Assembly (NCBI RefSeq): GCF_024166365.1
Contig: NC_064821.1
Coordinates: 48,511,093 to 48,575,092 of the forward strand
Reading direction: 5' to 3'
Source of the DNA: Elephas maximus indicus
Taxonomy: Eukaryota > Chordata > Mammalia > Proboscidea > Elephantidae
DNA length: 64,000 nt
Below the pieces are notes generated by a model. The model made no database searches. It was not told the origin of the DNA and saw nothing but the letters and a program-made list of their open reading frames with translations. The translations under genes and the position numbers were made by a program. Position 1 is the stretch's first letter. The number at the start of each line of letters is the position of its first letter. This document shows positions 48,201 to 51,311 of the stretch, piece after piece.

Positions 48201-48405
48201 TGTAAAAGTCTGGTTGCTGGGTGGCCTCCAAGGGGCAGAACCCCCAAAACGGTACTTCCCAGCACAGAGCTCCTATAGCAACACCACGCACCCCCCGTGA
48301 CTCTCCAGGCAGACTCAACAGGCCTTGGGAGCTGGAGCTGCTCTTGATTTCCTCCCTGGGTATCGAACTTACCCCTTCCTTCTTGGATTCCCCCTGTTGC
48401 TCCAT
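12068..48405 (-). CDS. SLC2A5: SLC2A5 (GLUT5) facilitative fructose transporter, whole coding span, 12 coding exons
   Basis: Class II sugar porter of the major facilitator superfamily; in mammals GLUT5 carries fructose across the apical membrane of small-intestinal enterocytes and also acts in kidney, testis and other tissues. Seen here: twelve minus-strand exons with canonical GT-AG borders and compatible phases sum to 1506 nt, or 501 codons plus stop, the same length as human GLUT5. Family marks are N51-D-T (N-glycosylation sequon), G97-R-K, E152 and R159, PESPR before the central loop, QQLSGVNA at 288-295, E337...GRR at 340-342, and PETK at 461-464. Fructose-site residues Q167, Q288, Q289, N294, I296, H387, A396 and W420 are present. 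Introns from promoter to 3' end are about 10.0, 0.54, 5.6, 10.8, 5.2, 0.09, 0.20, 0.97, 0.30, 0.75 and 0.38 kb. No frameshift or premature stop was seen. GLUT7 is the closest paralogue, but the protein text matches GLUT5 far better. Confidence 0.97.
12403..12608 (+). repeat. AfroSINE in intron 11, antisense to SLC2A5
   Basis: Starts TTGGGAGTCCTGGTGGTC and ends TTGATTTGATGGCAAATGG. It fills 206 of the 377 bp of intron 11 and begins about 40 nt past the exon 11 donor, leaving about 130 bp for branch point and acceptor. Confidence 0.85.
12649..12776 (-). CDS. SLC2A5: SLC2A5 coding exon 11 (residues 392-434, helices 10-11)
   Basis: 128 nt; acceptor TTCCCCAAG, donor CAG/GTATGC. It encodes [32 protein letters not shown] and [12 protein letters not shown]396 and W420 of the substrate site are present; from the literature as I recall it, changing A396 abolishes fructose transport in human GLUT5. 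An AfroSINE in the following intron begins about 40 nt past the donor. Confidence 0.96.
12943..13112 (-). repeat. AfroSINE in intron 10
   Basis: Short-type copy: A-rich lead AACCAAAACCAAATC, then GAGTCAATTTCGACTCCTAG, and the head end TTAACCACTGTGCC. Confidence 0.85.
13195..13376 (+). repeat. RTE-tailed SINE, head truncated
   Basis: SINE middle (AAAGGCCTGGCAATCT, GATCTGCAGCTGATCATGGG) followed by an RTE-type end (GGCACAGGACTGGGCAGAG... CTAACAACAACC). The tail matches the last part of the RTE LINE rather than the usual AfroSINE tail. Confidence 0.6.
13524..13599 (-). CDS. SLC2A5: SLC2A5 coding exon 10 (residues 367-392, helix 10)
   Basis: 76 nt; acceptor CTTCCACAG, donor CCCA/GTACGT, ending in phase 1 inside S392. 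It encodes [20 protein letters not shown] followed by HAIGP. H387 is the helix-10 histidine of the fructose site. Too short to stand out as an open frame; it was placed by homology and by the frame it joins between exons 9 and 11. Confidence 0.93.
13900..14001 (-). CDS. SLC2A5: SLC2A5 coding exon 9 (residues 333-366, helix 9)
   Basis: 102 nt; acceptor TTCTCCAG, donor CAG/GTGAGA; both borders phase 0. It encodes [19 protein letters not shown] and then [16 protein letters not shown]337 and GRR at 340-342 form the second-half copy of the sugar-porter motif that packs against the intracellular helices. Confidence 0.96.
14195..14390. repeat. TG/CA-rich simple-sequence tract
   Basis: About 200 bp of interrupted TG with ATG and TACATG variants inside SLC2A5 intron 8. 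It produces long open frames of histidine/threonine/cysteine in several phases, none of them coding. Confidence 0.85.
14973..15083 (-). CDS. SLC2A5: SLC2A5 coding exon 8 (residues 296-332, end of helix 7 to helix 8)
   Basis: 111 nt; acceptor GTTCCAG, donor GCT/GTGAGT; both borders phase 0. It encodes [20 protein letters not shown] and then [18 protein letters not shown]296 and the YYY run are typical of GLUT5. VKEAE replaces VPEEH of human in the external loop, a variable site. Confidence 0.96.
15288..15475 (-). CDS. SLC2A5: SLC2A5 coding exon 7 (residues 233-295, intracellular helical domain and helix 7)
   Basis: 188 nt, a size I recall from other GLUT genes; acceptor GCCCTTAG, donor GCA/GTACGG. 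It encodes [20 protein letters not shown], an acidic stretch and [10 protein letters not shown] before [16 protein letters not shown]288, Q289 and N294 contribute to the fructose site in helix 7. The segment is GC-rich with many CpGs, unlike the surrounding introns. A long open frame joining this exon to exon 8 through the 204-bp intron is read-through, not an isoform I can support. Confidence 0.96.
15567..15692 (-). CDS. SLC2A5: SLC2A5 coding exon 6 (residues 191-233, helix 6 and start of the central loop)
   Basis: 126 nt; acceptor TTTTGCAG, donor AATG/GTAACG. It encodes [20 protein letters not shown] followed by [26 protein letters not shown] is the sugar-transporter signature at the end of the N-terminal half. 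It is separated from exon 7 by an intron of only 91 bp, the shortest in the gene. Confidence 0.96.
15905..16890 (+). repeat. Old L1 3' region with an AfroSINE inside, intron 5
   Basis: 15905-16425 and 16648-16890 read as one L1M-type 3' end (GAAAATGTCCATAACAGTAG, GGTAGTGGTTACATATGTG, final ACAATAAAAAGGG). 16428-16640 is a plus-strand AfroSINE ending in GGCAATGAGTTTGTTTT. Confidence 0.6.
16930..17505 (-). repeat. AfroSINE split by a composite foldback element
   Basis: 16930-17036 is the SINE tail half (GATGGAGTTGATTCTGATTC...CGGAAGTAG) and 17403-17505 the head half (TCACTAGGCCTTTCTTCC...CACCCAGGGACTC). The two halves are continuous once the insert at 17037-17402 is removed. Confidence 0.85.
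17037..17402. mobile_element. Composite hAT-like foldback element, copy 1
   Basis: Two joined units. Unit 1 (17037-17224) is a near-perfect palindrome with arms of about 75 bp: CAGGGGCGGAGTACCCAG...ACTTACTTGTGCTTAC at left and its reverse complement at right, ending CATCCCTG. Unit 2 (17226-17402) starts CAGAGATTGTAAATTTG, has its own interior and ends with a third copy of the arm (GCCCGTGCTTACCTTG...CACTG). The CAG...CTG ends and 8-bp flanks AGATCACA / GGATCACT (6 of 8 match) fit hAT transposition. No transposase remains. Confidence 0.7.
18078..18250 (+). repeat. MER5A-like hAT relic
   Basis: CAGTGCTTCTCTGACTTTAA, then AATCACCTGGGATCTGTTAA, GCAGGTCTGGGGAAGCC and a matching end near GAGCAGTGGGGTTC, the layout of the MER5A non-autonomous hAT element. 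17505-18078 before it is partly L2-like. Confidence 0.7.
18770..19140 (+). repeat. LINE 3'-end-like family, copy 3
   Basis: Shares landmarks with the copies at 2455, 4793/5250 and 24130: CTGAGACTATGG, ACTCTTCAAAC, AGAATGTAACTGATGTC, and an A-rich end (CCAAAAATAAAAAAGG). In SLC2A5 intron 5, antisense to the gene. Probably an afrotherian L1 3' end. Confidence 0.55.
19269..19649. mobile_element. Composite hAT-like foldback element, copy 2
   Basis: Same architecture as the copy at 17037. Unit 1 (19269-19455) is a palindrome with arms of about 90 bp, from CAGGGACGGAGTCCCC to TAATCTGTCCCTG, the arms including CATGGGTTT / AAACCCATG at the loop. Unit 2 (19457-19649) starts CAGGGACGGTAAATTTG, keeps GCTTTGATGCTGTAGGAAGG and CAGCCATACCTAGAAGCAG, and ends with the third arm. 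Flanking TSD is unclear (TGGCC occurs on both sides but shifted by two bases). Confidence 0.7.
20055..20210 (+). repeat. MIR relic in intron 5
   Basis: GTTATCTGACCTCTCTGTGC, then ACATCTATAAACGGG and TGTTTGGACGATTGAATGAG match the central and 3' parts of MIR. 20210-20865 is otherwise unassigned intron. Confidence 0.6.
20866..21018 (-). CDS. SLC2A5: SLC2A5 coding exon 5 (residues 140-191, helices 4-5)
   Basis: 153 nt; acceptor CCTCCCAG, donor GAAG/GTGAGC. It encodes [20 protein letters not shown] followed by [13 protein letters not shown] and [18 protein letters not shown]152 and R159 belong to the conserved intracellular salt-bridge network of the family. Q167 in VPQLF is the glutamine reported to set fructose specificity in GLUT5 (Q166 in rat) and is kept. 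TEE at the end replaces NVD of human in a variable loop. Confidence 0.96.
21558..21912 (+). mobile_element. RTE LINE 3' fragment
   Basis: Begins GTGTTGGTGAAGAATAATG and ends GATAGCACCTAACAACAAC. About 355 bp of the terminal coding region and 3' end, with stops. Confidence 0.85.
21923..22110 (-). mobile_element. Pogo/Tigger-like MITE, copy 1
   Basis: 188 bp flanked by TA on both sides. Ends are GTAAAACCTGCAAAAGC and its near inverse CTCTCACAGGTTTCACCG. It aligns in reverse with 54157-54328 along its length (shared TTGTTTTTC, TTTTCCTTCTCTG and TACCACTTTTCTA on that strand). The class is inferred from TA flanks and terminal inverted repeats. Confidence 0.6.
22114..22317 (-). repeat. AfroSINE
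   Basis: Long type beginning TTGTTGTTGTCATATGCCG, with GTTTCCACGGTTGTAATC and a head ending CACTACCAGGGC. The (TTG)n at its tail side is the same tail used by the RTE LINE. Confidence 0.85.
22569..23392 (+). repeat. MaLR LTR (MLT1-like) carrying two AfroSINEs
   Basis: LTR blocks 22569-22631, 22812-22886 and 23103-23392 read in order as one MLT1-like LTR (ATGAACTGAACCGTGTCCCC ... TAGGGTGGGTTCTAAATC ... AGCAGCACTAGGGAACTAAG). Inserted are a plus-strand SINE at 22632-22811 and a minus-strand SINE at 22889-23101. Confidence 0.7.
23476..23690 (+). repeat. AfroSINE
   Basis: GGTGCCTGGGTGGCACAAAC start, ACCCACCCAGTGGCTC and TTTAATAATAATG after the GGCAAAGGGTTTG tail. Confidence 0.85.
24115..24500 (+). 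repeat. LINE 3'-end-like family, copy 4
   Basis: Best-preserved copy: CCTTAAACCAAAACTATCC, GTTTAGCTTAACTAGTAAAG, TGTAATCAGTGTCACTGAAC and a CAACAACAGTAACAAAAT end. 24500-24571 after it ends in an 18-base A run and may belong to a second 3' end. Confidence 0.55.
24730..24838 (-). repeat. AfroSINE head half
   Basis: Truncated minus-strand copy ending TTTGTACCACCTAGGGAC. Confidence 0.6.
25110..25580 (+). repeat. AfroSINE followed directly by an RTE 3' fragment
   Basis: 25110-25275 is a short-type SINE (GGGCCTTGGTGGTGCAGTG ... CAACTCGACAGCAATGAG). 25285-25580 is RTE 3' end (CTGTCTTGGAAGAAGAACAA ... GGCACCTAACAAGAGCAAC). Confidence 0.85.
25680..26060 (+). repeat. AfroSINE split by an RTE 3' fragment
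   Basis: SINE head 25680-25717 (GGAGTCCCTAGGTGGCGTG) and body 25888-26060 (CCCAGAGGTTATCGGTTC to CAAGTAACAACAAC) are separated by RTE 3' sequence 25718-25887 (GAAAAAGGGGAAGACCCTC to GGCACCTAACAACTAAC). Confidence 0.8.
26425..28884 (-). repeat. AfroSINE split by an L1 and by a second AfroSINE
   Basis: Outer SINE pieces: 26425-26556, 28595-28660 and 28864-28884. The first gap is the L1 at 26561-28594. The second is a minus-strand SINE at 28663-28862, flanked by TTTGCACCACCC and TTTGGCATCACCC. Read together the outer pieces make one SINE ending CACCCAGGGACTCCC. Confidence 0.8.
26561..28594 (-). mobile_element. L1 LINE, 5'-truncated, with long 3' UTR
   Basis: Starts with its poly(A) as a T-run on the plus strand and is flanked by AATCTCTAACCCTTTT (26544) and AATCTCTAACCTTTT (28595), a clear target-site duplication. 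About 28014-28594 is the C-terminus of ORF2, including [18 protein letters not shown] on the minus strand; 26580-28013 is 3' UTR. In SLC2A5 intron 4, in the gene's own sense orientation. Confidence 0.85.
28955..29320. mobile_element. Pogo/Tigger-like DNA element with TA flanks, carrying a SINE tail
   Basis: Terminal inverted repeats CAGGTAGACCCTGACTTACA and TAAGTCAGGGATTACCTG, flanked by TA on each side (28953-28954 and 29321-29322). No transposase. 29086-29137 inside is the 3' tail of an AfroSINE (CAGAATCGACTCGACGGCAC plus a T-run). Confidence 0.75.
29325..30195. other. No feature recognised
   Basis: Intron 4 sequence without clear coding or repeat signal; moderately GC-rich between 29450 and 29950. 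Confidence 0.4.
30196..30898 (+). repeat. Four AfroSINEs head to tail
   Basis: Copies at about 30196-30366, 30381-30516, 30529-30712 and 30733-30898, all plus strand and short type, each separated by variants of an ATACTATACT / CACTATGCTACCAG sequence. The last is flanked by ATGCTACCAGT on both sides. They differ from each other, so this is serial insertion rather than a recent tandem duplication. Confidence 0.85.
30985..31228 (+). mobile_element. RTE deletion derivative (5' region fused to 3' end)
   Basis: Begins with SINE/RTE leader text (GAAAGACTTGATGATCTACT) and AATATAGTACTGGAAGATGA, which resembles the RTE 5' region as I know it, then switches at about 31095 to the RTE 3' end (GTGGCCATAGCAATGG ... 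CTCGACAGCAGCCAGCAACA). The whole coding region is missing. Confidence 0.5.
31840..31964 (-). CDS. SLC2A5: SLC2A5 coding exon 4 (residues 98-140, helices 3-4)
   Basis: 125 nt; acceptor CTCTGCAG, donor GCAG/GTAAGC. It completes R98 and encodes [19 protein letters not shown] and then [19 protein letters not shown] before ICAG, the third and most of the fourth helix. It lies alone between introns of about 5.6 and 10.8 kb. The open frame upstream of the acceptor is intronic. Confidence 0.96.
32342..32617. repeat. Two AfroSINEs head to head
   Basis: 32342-32546 is minus strand (CCACTGCCGTCAAGTTGATT to AACCACTGCACCACC); 32549-32617 is the tail third of a plus-strand copy (GAACAGTTCTACTCTGTCAC to CAACAGCACCCAAC). 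Confidence 0.8.
32618..32800 (+). repeat. L1 ORF2 3' fragment
   Basis: GTGGTATATACACACAACGG, CTCGGCCATAAAGAGAAATG and GACAAATATTGTATGCTC are the end of L1 ORF2. Confidence 0.75.
32957..33165 (+). repeat. AfroSINE
   Basis: GGAGCCCTGGTGGCACAAAG start and CTCAATGGCACACAACAAC end; long type with an intact B-box-like GTGGTTCAAACTCCC. Confidence 0.85.
33240..34380 (+). repeat. Degenerate L1: ORF1-like then ORF2-like sequence
   Basis: 33430-33900 reads like an L1 ORF1 coiled-coil region with many stops. 33960-34260 reads like ORF2 (the translation around 33990-34060 gives [12 protein letters not shown]). Heavily mutated, no functional frame. Confidence 0.5.
34465..34675 (+). repeat. MIR relic in intron 3
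   Basis: GCCAGCTGTGTAATGATGG, TTCCCATGTTTAAAATGAGG and CTGGCACATAGGACCCCTCA follow the MIR order. Confidence 0.7.
34890..35460 (-). repeat. L1 3' region
   Basis: Minus-strand old L1: ACTTCATCTCTCCTTATGG, GTCCATTGTATGGATAGACC and GGCTATTGTGAATAGTGC are L1 ORF2-end text in reverse. A short (TA)n run precedes it at about 34906-34919. Confidence 0.7.
35513..35689 (-). repeat. AfroSINE
   Basis: A-rich lead AACCAAAAAACCAAACCC, then GCCATCGAGTCGATTTCAAC and the head end CACTTAACCACTGAGACACC. 35690-36177 after it is partly MIR-like. Confidence 0.85.
36178..36378 (+). repeat. AfroSINE
   Basis: GGAATCCCTGGGTGGTATAA to GTCAACTCAATGGCAACTTG; includes a short ACACACACACAC slip inside the 3' third. Confidence 0.85.
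36706..37276 (-). repeat. MaLR-like LTR
   Basis: Read on the minus strand it starts GGATTGAATAGTGTCTCCCC and ends GCAGCACTAGATAACATAGA, matching the ends of the LTR at 6817-7202. Its inner part shares CTTCTCAGTGCAGGGACC with the repeats at 611 and 44196. Confidence 0.65.
37298..37450 (-). repeat. AfroSINE next to exon 3
   Basis: Short type, CATTGCCGTCGAGTTGATTC to CACTGCGCTACCAGGGCTCC. It lies 137 bp past the exon 3 donor in intron 3. Confidence 0.85.
37587..37747 (-). CDS. SLC2A5: SLC2A5 coding exon 3 (residues 45-98, first exofacial loop and helix 2)
   Basis: A 161-nt exon, a size I recall for GLUT-family genes. The acceptor is TGCTCTCCAG and the donor AG/GTAAGG. It encodes [17 protein letters not shown] and continues through [17 protein letters not shown] to the GR of the first GRK motif. 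N51 in NDT keeps the N-glycosylation sequon of the first external loop (NET in human). The exon ends after two bases of the arginine-98 codon; exon 4 supplies the third. Confidence 0.96.
38285..38383 (-). CDS. SLC2A5: SLC2A5 coding exon 2 (residues 12-44, transmembrane helix 1)
   Basis: The acceptor is TCTCCACAG and the donor GAG/GTAGGT; both borders are phase 0. It encodes 33 residues, [20 protein letters not shown] and then [13 protein letters not shown], the first transmembrane helix with the conserved GSSFQYGYN stretch of GLUT1-5-type carriers. Its last residues differ slightly from human GLUT5 (SPAE against SPAL), but the length is the same. Confidence 0.95.
38384..39485. other. SLC2A5 intron 1, exon 2-proximal part
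   Basis: 38540-38680 is MIR-like; 39295-39355 is a CA-rich simple repeat (ACACACATAC, GCACACGTGC). Otherwise nothing recognised. Confidence 0.5.
39486..40715 (-). mobile_element. RTE LINE, 5'-truncated
   Basis: About 1.23 kb, minus strand, from the CAACAACA tail (39486) into the reverse transcriptase. 39754-40248 keeps an open stretch of 164 codons covering the region after the catalytic palm ([19 protein letters not shown], then [20 protein letters not shown]). One of the least decayed RTE coding stretches in the window. Confidence 0.9.
40830..41460 (-). repeat. Ancient mammalian interspersed repeat, family A copy 1
   Basis: Shares text with 51870-52530: AACAGTATGTG(C/T)AAAGGCC, a GAGCTGAGA/TTAAGCTGAGA stretch and a late ATCACACCAGCTGCTGAGTG-type segment. 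Subfamily and strand are not certain. Confidence 0.4.
41504..41896 (-). repeat. Two AfroSINEs in tandem
   Basis: 41504-41716 (long type) is flanked by CTTACCCACTAA on both sides. 41729-41896 (short type) follows, starting with a CCCAAACCCAAACCC lead and ending CACTGTGCCACCAGGG. Confidence 0.85.
42049..42254 (-). repeat. AfroSINE inside an L1
   Basis: Starts ATTGTTGTTACGTACTGTC, long type, ends ACCATTGTACCACAAGGG. Flanked by AGAATCACCAT and AGAATAACCAT. Confidence 0.85.
42266..43813 (-). mobile_element. RTE LINE, 5'-truncated, inside an L1
   Basis: About 1.55 kb. The tail is TGTTGTTGTTGTTAGGTGCC on the plus strand. Reaches upstream into the RT N-terminal region; 43603-43899 translates on the minus strand to the [20 protein letters not shown] block and [16 protein letters not shown]. 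Frames are broken in several places. Confidence 0.9.
44196..44820 (-). repeat. LTR-like dispersed repeat, copy 2
   Basis: Counterpart of 611-1310 in the same orientation, with the same start, centre (CTTCTCAGGGCAGGGATTCC) and GGCAAAACTGACCATGCCC end. Confidence 0.6.
44846..44918 (-). repeat. tRNA-Gly-like SINE head
   Basis: On the minus strand: TGTGGTTCAGTGGTAGACTA (A box), then GGGAGACCCAAGTTCAATTC (B box with mutations). The layout follows tRNA-Gly, but the stems do not pair and the 3' end runs on, so it is a SINE head and not a tRNA gene. Confidence 0.6.
45095..45445 (+). repeat. MIR relics in intron 1
   Basis: 45095-45330 is a well-kept plus-strand MIR (GGCTGTGTGGCCTCAGGCAA, CTGTGAAATGGGGATAAC, CTGGCATGTAGTAGGTGT). 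45355-45440 may be a second, minus-strand piece. 45445-46290 is otherwise unassigned, GC-moderate sequence. Confidence 0.75.
46295..46520 (-). repeat. MER5-like hAT relic
   Basis: CAGTGTTTCTTAATGG at one end and TTGAGAAATCCTGCTCT at the other, with GATGCTGCTAAACATCCTA and CAACAAAGAATCATC between, as in the MER5 group. Confidence 0.7.
46600..46823 (-). repeat. AfroSINE
   Basis: Long type with a short internal extra stretch (GTGAGAAGTGATTCTATAG); ends TTTGCGCCATCCAGGGACC. Confidence 0.75.
47095..47715 (+). mobile_element. RTE LINE 3' fragment
   Basis: ACTGAAAAGATTGAAGTTGT to GCACATAACAACAACAAAG, about 620 bp of terminal coding region and 3' end, with frameshifts. Confidence 0.85.
47965..48182 (-). 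repeat. AfroSINE close to SLC2A5 exon 1
   Basis: Long type starting GTTGTTGTTGGTAGGTGCC and ending ACCATTGTGTCATCATGGC, about 190 bp past the exon 1 donor in intron 1. Confidence 0.85.
48373..48405 (-). CDS. SLC2A5: SLC2A5 coding exon 1 (residues 1-11)
   Basis: Starts with ATG and encodes [11 protein letters not shown], matching the human N-terminus except at a few residues. The donor follows directly (GAAGGG then GTAAGT), so the exon ends in phase 0. The ATG is the first in frame after the predicted transcription start. This short cytosolic N-terminal segment is encoded about 10 kb from the rest of the protein. The open frame that runs on past the donor is intron and is not coding. Confidence 0.9.
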
Positions 48406-48525
48406 CTTTCCTCAGGAAGTACAGAGTGCCGTTTGCCTCTTTTAAGCCAAAATAACGAATGCACTAGATGGAGAGAGAAGACATTCTGGCTGCACTTTGG
48501 CCCTGCCAGGTAATAGCCAATAGCA

Positions 48526-48533
48526 TTTTTATA
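48526..48533 (-). promoter_or_regulatory. SLC2A5: TATA box of the SLC2A5 promoter (predicted)
   Basis: TATAAAAA on the minus strand, about 120 nt upstream of the ATG, followed at once by ATTGG, a reverse CCAAT. It would put the start site near 48500 and give a 5' UTR of about 95 nt. Further upstream is a GTTAAC palindrome (about 48602-48607) that could be an HNF1 half-site, as expected for an enterocyte gene. Alternative: a TCTCTCCATCTAG stretch at about 48467-48479 could be a splice acceptor, in which case a non-coding first exon lies farther away. Confidence 0.5.
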
Positions 48534-48539
48534 GCCAGT

Positions 48540-49397
48540 CGCAGTCAGAATAACCCTTTCAGGAGCCCAAAGGTTTGTCTTCCTCTCACTTCTTCTTTTA
48601 AGTTAACTGGGGTTTAGCCAAGCAACCAGTGCCCCTGGTACTGCAGGGGCAGCATCTTCCCGATTGGGACAGTCTGTGATATTTCCCCATTGCTAAAGCC
48701 TCCACCAGTCATGCTCTTGGGGAGTGACTCGAAGGGTTATTTCTGTTACGAACACATGAAAGCAACAGCTGTCACTGACCCTACACCATTCCAGGTAATA
48801 TGGGGGCAATGGATTGGGTCATTAGAGGCTTCTTTGAAGTTCTCCCTGCCAGAAAGCCTGCAGCCAAGTCGTTCTACTGGGGAGCTGACTTTATGCCCAA
48901 ATACAAAAATTTTATACTTGCCCAAATGAAAAAAGAAAATTTTGGTGAGTGCCTTATTTTCCTTTGTGACTTTCTGTGTATTCATCACTATTGGGAAGGC
49001 AGTAAATACCTCAAAACCCTTTATTGATAGGGCAGGGAAAATGAGTCACAGCTGCTGGTCTGGATCTGTCCATCCTACTACCAGGCCACTGCCAGCCCCC
49101 TGTGCTCAGCACGTGTTCAGCTGCCATGGAGCGTGCCAAGTCAAGTGGCCAAAATCCAGAGCAAAGTCCCACAAGGCCTGCAGGCTTTCGTCTTTACAGG
49201 ACATACTCCCTGTTTTTTATTTGCTGTGGCACAAATCCAGTTAATTTAGTCATTCCTTCCCCTCAGTCACCTTTAAACAGTTAATGGAATATCACTAATT
49301 ATCGGGCACTGTTCTTGGTATCAACAGCAAACTGGGGAATTATGAGCAGGGCTCCTCCCTGTGGGAGGCTGTGAGGAGGATGATAGTATAATAGACT
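48540..49397. other. Promoter-proximal DNA of SLC2A5, repeat-free
   Basis: About 0.85 kb without recognised SINE, LINE or LTR, unusual in this window and consistent with regulatory constraint. It contains CACGTG within CAGCACGTGTTCAG near 49107-49118 and AT-rich stretches, but I can assign no site with confidence. Confidence 0.4.
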
Positions 49398-49450
49398 CTG
49401 TGTGTGCGTGTGTGTGCGCGCGCGCGCGCGCGCGGGGGGGGGGGGCGGGG
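49398..49450. repeat. (GT)n(GC)n followed by a G-run
   Basis: A GT/GC alternating tract changes into about nine CG steps and then twelve or so guanines broken by one C. Alternating purine-pyrimidine of this kind is a classic Z-DNA former, and the G-run could join a four-stranded structure. It lies about 0.9 kb upstream of the SLC2A5 start, between that promoter and the CpG island. Confidence 0.9.
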
Positions 49451-49884
49451 GTCCCTATTCACAAGGGAGAACTGACCGTGTCCTTTCACCAACTTCACTT
49501 AGTGCCTTTTTTTCTTTCGTGTTGCAGCCCTAATACACACAAAGATTTCCAACTAAGTGTGGGCAGACCAGAGGGTTCCAATTATTTTAAAAGAGTTTTG
49601 AAAAACTCTCCAGAAAAAAAGGCATTTTAATTTTCGGGGTGGGGGGAATCAACTGAAGGAGAAAAAAAAATCCGCCCTGAAGGAAACCGGAGGGGTAGTA
49701 CAATCAAACAAAACAAAACAAAATGTCGAAAGTTGGCATATCGTCTGTCATGGTAAGCATACTGGAATCAAGAGACCCGCTTCTTGGGCCAGATCTTCCA
49801 CTTCACTCCCTGCATGTCTTTGGAGGACCGCTCACCCGCCACTGCCTCGACTTCCCCAACTGGAGGGCAGGACCGTGGCCCAGT

Positions 49885-50600
49885 ACACATGGCCCGAAGA
49901 GTGCTTCCTCTGGGAGGCGGAGGCTGCGAACCAGTTTCCTGGTGTTCTCAAGACGTTGGGAGCATAAAACCCCGGCGCCACCGACGCTCCCTAGGCCGTT
50001 TCCGGTGCTTCAGCGGTGGAGGGCGACGAGCGCGTAGGGTGGGCCAAGAGCAAGGCGGGCGGCCGCCATGATGGCCGTTATGTGGCTGGTCGCAGGCTGT
50101 GCCCTCGAAGGTCAGAGCGGGCTTGCTCGGTCCAGGCAGACCCACTGGCCTCGGCAAGTACTGTCCATGCCCGGAGTCTGCCTTTCTGGCCAAGGCCCTC
50201 CGACTGCCTGCAGCGGGGACAGCGGTCTCCAGGCCTGGAGCCTCAGGGCGCCATTAGGACGAGCCGTGGCCTCTGAGCTACGAGGATAACTTGGGAGCTC
50301 TGGGCTGGCCTGGGACAGTCAGGAACGGGCCCAACGGCTGGGGGACTGTCCCTGCCTGGTTCCTCTCCATTCTCTGCCTGCCCGTGACCTCGGGCACAGT
50401 GGCCTTCTGGCCTCAGGCCACCGTTAGGCCGTCCAGGGCCCTGGGGGCTCCAGGGATTTGGGGGCTCAGAACCGGCCTCGGACTGTGGGGAATGGCCCCC
50501 ACTGGTTAGGGACGGGGGTTGTCCCTGCCTGGGATCCTCTCTGCGGGTCCCTACCCTCAGGCCGACATGAGGTGAGTGGCCTGGGCGCGCACCCTGCAGG
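49885..50600 (+). promoter_or_regulatory. Isolated CpG island, probable promoter of an unidentified transcript
   Basis: About 700 bp dense in CG dinucleotides and GC-rich, standing alone in AT-richer repeat DNA 1.4 kb upstream of the SLC2A5 start. It holds a CATAAAA box, an ETS-like core (TTTCCGGTG) and a YY1-like GCCGCCATGATGGCC. Consensus 5' splice sites occur on the plus strand after 50571 (GAG/GTGAGT) and after 50599 (CAG/GTGAGC), so a plus-strand first exon is plausible. I do not recognise any protein in its frames. It could drive a divergent non-coding RNA, be an enhancer, or be the promoter end of a gene outside the window. Confidence 0.55.
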
Positions 50601-51311
50601 TGAGCCTTCTTTTTGGTGTTGTCTCTTCGTGTTCATTTACTCCTTGGAGCTGACAACTGGGGATCGATGCCCACAGCAGAGTCTCCTTCGCTTAGCCTCC
50701 CGTCCTCACCCCGCCTTGCCCCTCCCCCCACATTGCTGCCCCCTCTGGACTAGGAAGGGAACCCACGAATTTAAGCCTTTTTATTTTCTCTTTGGGGTTT
50801 AAAATGGCAAATCAACACACTAACTCAAGGACTTTTTAGCGAATTGTAGTTAGTAGGTTGAGGCTTGTCATGGGAACATGTATCAGTATTTTCAGGAAAC
50901 TGGATTGTGGTTTGAAATCACCTCTGTTAAGAGTCAAAGAATCACTTTAAATGGGAAAAAGGACAGTTTAAGGGCCATATTCGGGTGTTGACAGTGCCTT
51001 CCCTGCTTTCTGTTCCCCACCCCTCGTATAGTTTGATTCATCACTGAGGAGAAGGACCTAAAGCCAACTTTCCTCTTTTGCAGAGGGCCATGCCTTCTGT
51101 CCTCTTTAACCTCTCATGTTAGGCCATTTTCCAGTGGGGAAAGTGGGAAACAAGCATTTACCAAGGATTGTGGTATGAGGATTTGGTTTCTAGATCTCAT
51201 TTCCAAAATCATATTACTAACATAAAATGTAAATATTAATGGTAGCTACAATTCTTTGATCCCAATGGCATTGTAGGGGATCAATCCCAGCTAGACCTTA
51301 GAAAACACACA
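50601..51311. other. No feature recognised downstream of the CpG island
   Basis: Single-copy-looking sequence without repeats I know; if a plus-strand transcript starts in the island this would be its first intron. Confidence 0.35.

Noticed and set aside
49784..50802. Several open frames of 60-114 codons in and after the CpG island
   Set aside because: GC-rich sequence has few stops by chance; arginine/proline/glycine-rich text without domain or conservation evidence. Kept only as a possible non-coding transcript start.
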